DNA of 5,917 bases from NCBI GenBank assembly GCA_945875045.1, contig CAMCIX010000115.1, positions 1-5,917 on the forward strand, written 5' to 3'. Origin of the DNA: an uncultured Clostridia bacterium. Its GTDB lineage: Bacteria; Bacillota; Clostridia; Oscillospirales; Acutalibacteraceae. The notes under the pieces were generated by a model. That model saw nothing but the letters and a program-made list of their open reading frames with translations, did not search any database and was not told the DNA's origin. Shown in pieces: positions 5,872 through 5,917 of the stretch. Made by a program: the position numbers and the translations under genes. Every line of letters starts with the position of its first letter. Position 1 is the first letter of the stretch.

Positions 5872-5917
5872 CTGTCTCTTATACACATCTCCGAGCCCAC
5901 GAGACCTCTCTACATCT
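5872..5917. other. Nextera sequencing adapter contamination (non-biological)
   Basis: Three known synthetic blocks follow each other without a break. CTGTCTCTTATACACATCT (5872-5890) is the Tn5 mosaic end used in Nextera libraries. CCGAGCCCACGAGAC (5891-5905) is the read-2 adapter part. CTCTCTAC (5906-5913) matches the i7 index I know as N707, and ATCT (5914-5917) is the first part of the P7 tail. The order and spacing are those of adapter read-through, so these 46 bases should be trimmed. Confidence 0.98.

Noticed and set aside
5872..5890. Tn5/IS50 mosaic end as evidence of a natural transposon.
   Set aside because: It is followed at once by synthetic Nextera adapter and index bases at the contig edge, so it is a library artefact.

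Overview
The window looks like a contig end from a Bacillota genome of class Clostridia, probably a gut Oscillospiraceae- or Lachnospiraceae-like anaerobe. This is inferred from moderate GC content, strong AGGAGG-type ribosome binding sites, sigma-A-like promoters with 17-bp spacers, and the character of the proteins; no marker gene fixes the taxon. Five complete genes and one truncated gene fill almost all of it, and no gene-free stretch exceeds about 160 bases.

Left part (1-2365): a two-gene, plus-strand ABC transporter operon. The ATPase (45-752) overlaps by 8 bp a large 528-residue polytopic membrane partner (745-2331). A perfect 26-bp palindrome with flanking T-runs (2340-2365) ends the operon and also serves the genes converging from the other side.

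Middle (2374-4587, minus strand): D-lactate dehydrogenase (ldhA, true start at 4587), then a histidine phosphatase, then ruvX (Holliday-junction resolvase-like / pre-16S rRNA nuclease family). The last two overlap by 4 bp (ATGA) and have their own promoter in the 120-bp gap behind ldhA. The leader of that transcript carries a palindrome, and a third copy of its core lies over the ribosome binding site. No terminator is visible after ldhA, so some read-through is likely.

Right part (4588-5871): a divergent promoter region separates ldhA from a PTS EIIC-like membrane protein of the PfoR type (4746-5795). A long-armed inverted repeat brackets the EIIC promoter and is the best operator candidate in the window. 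The EIIC gene overlaps by 8 bp the start of endonuclease III (nth), of which only 28 codons remain.

The last 46 bases (5872-5917) are not biological. They are Nextera transposase adapter, an i7 index and the first bases of the P7 tail, left in the assembly. The gene reading into them is cut off artificially.

I see no mobile element, CRISPR array, RNA gene or clearly new multi-gene system. The noteworthy signals are regulatory (the inverted repeat and the leader palindrome) and technical (the adapter).
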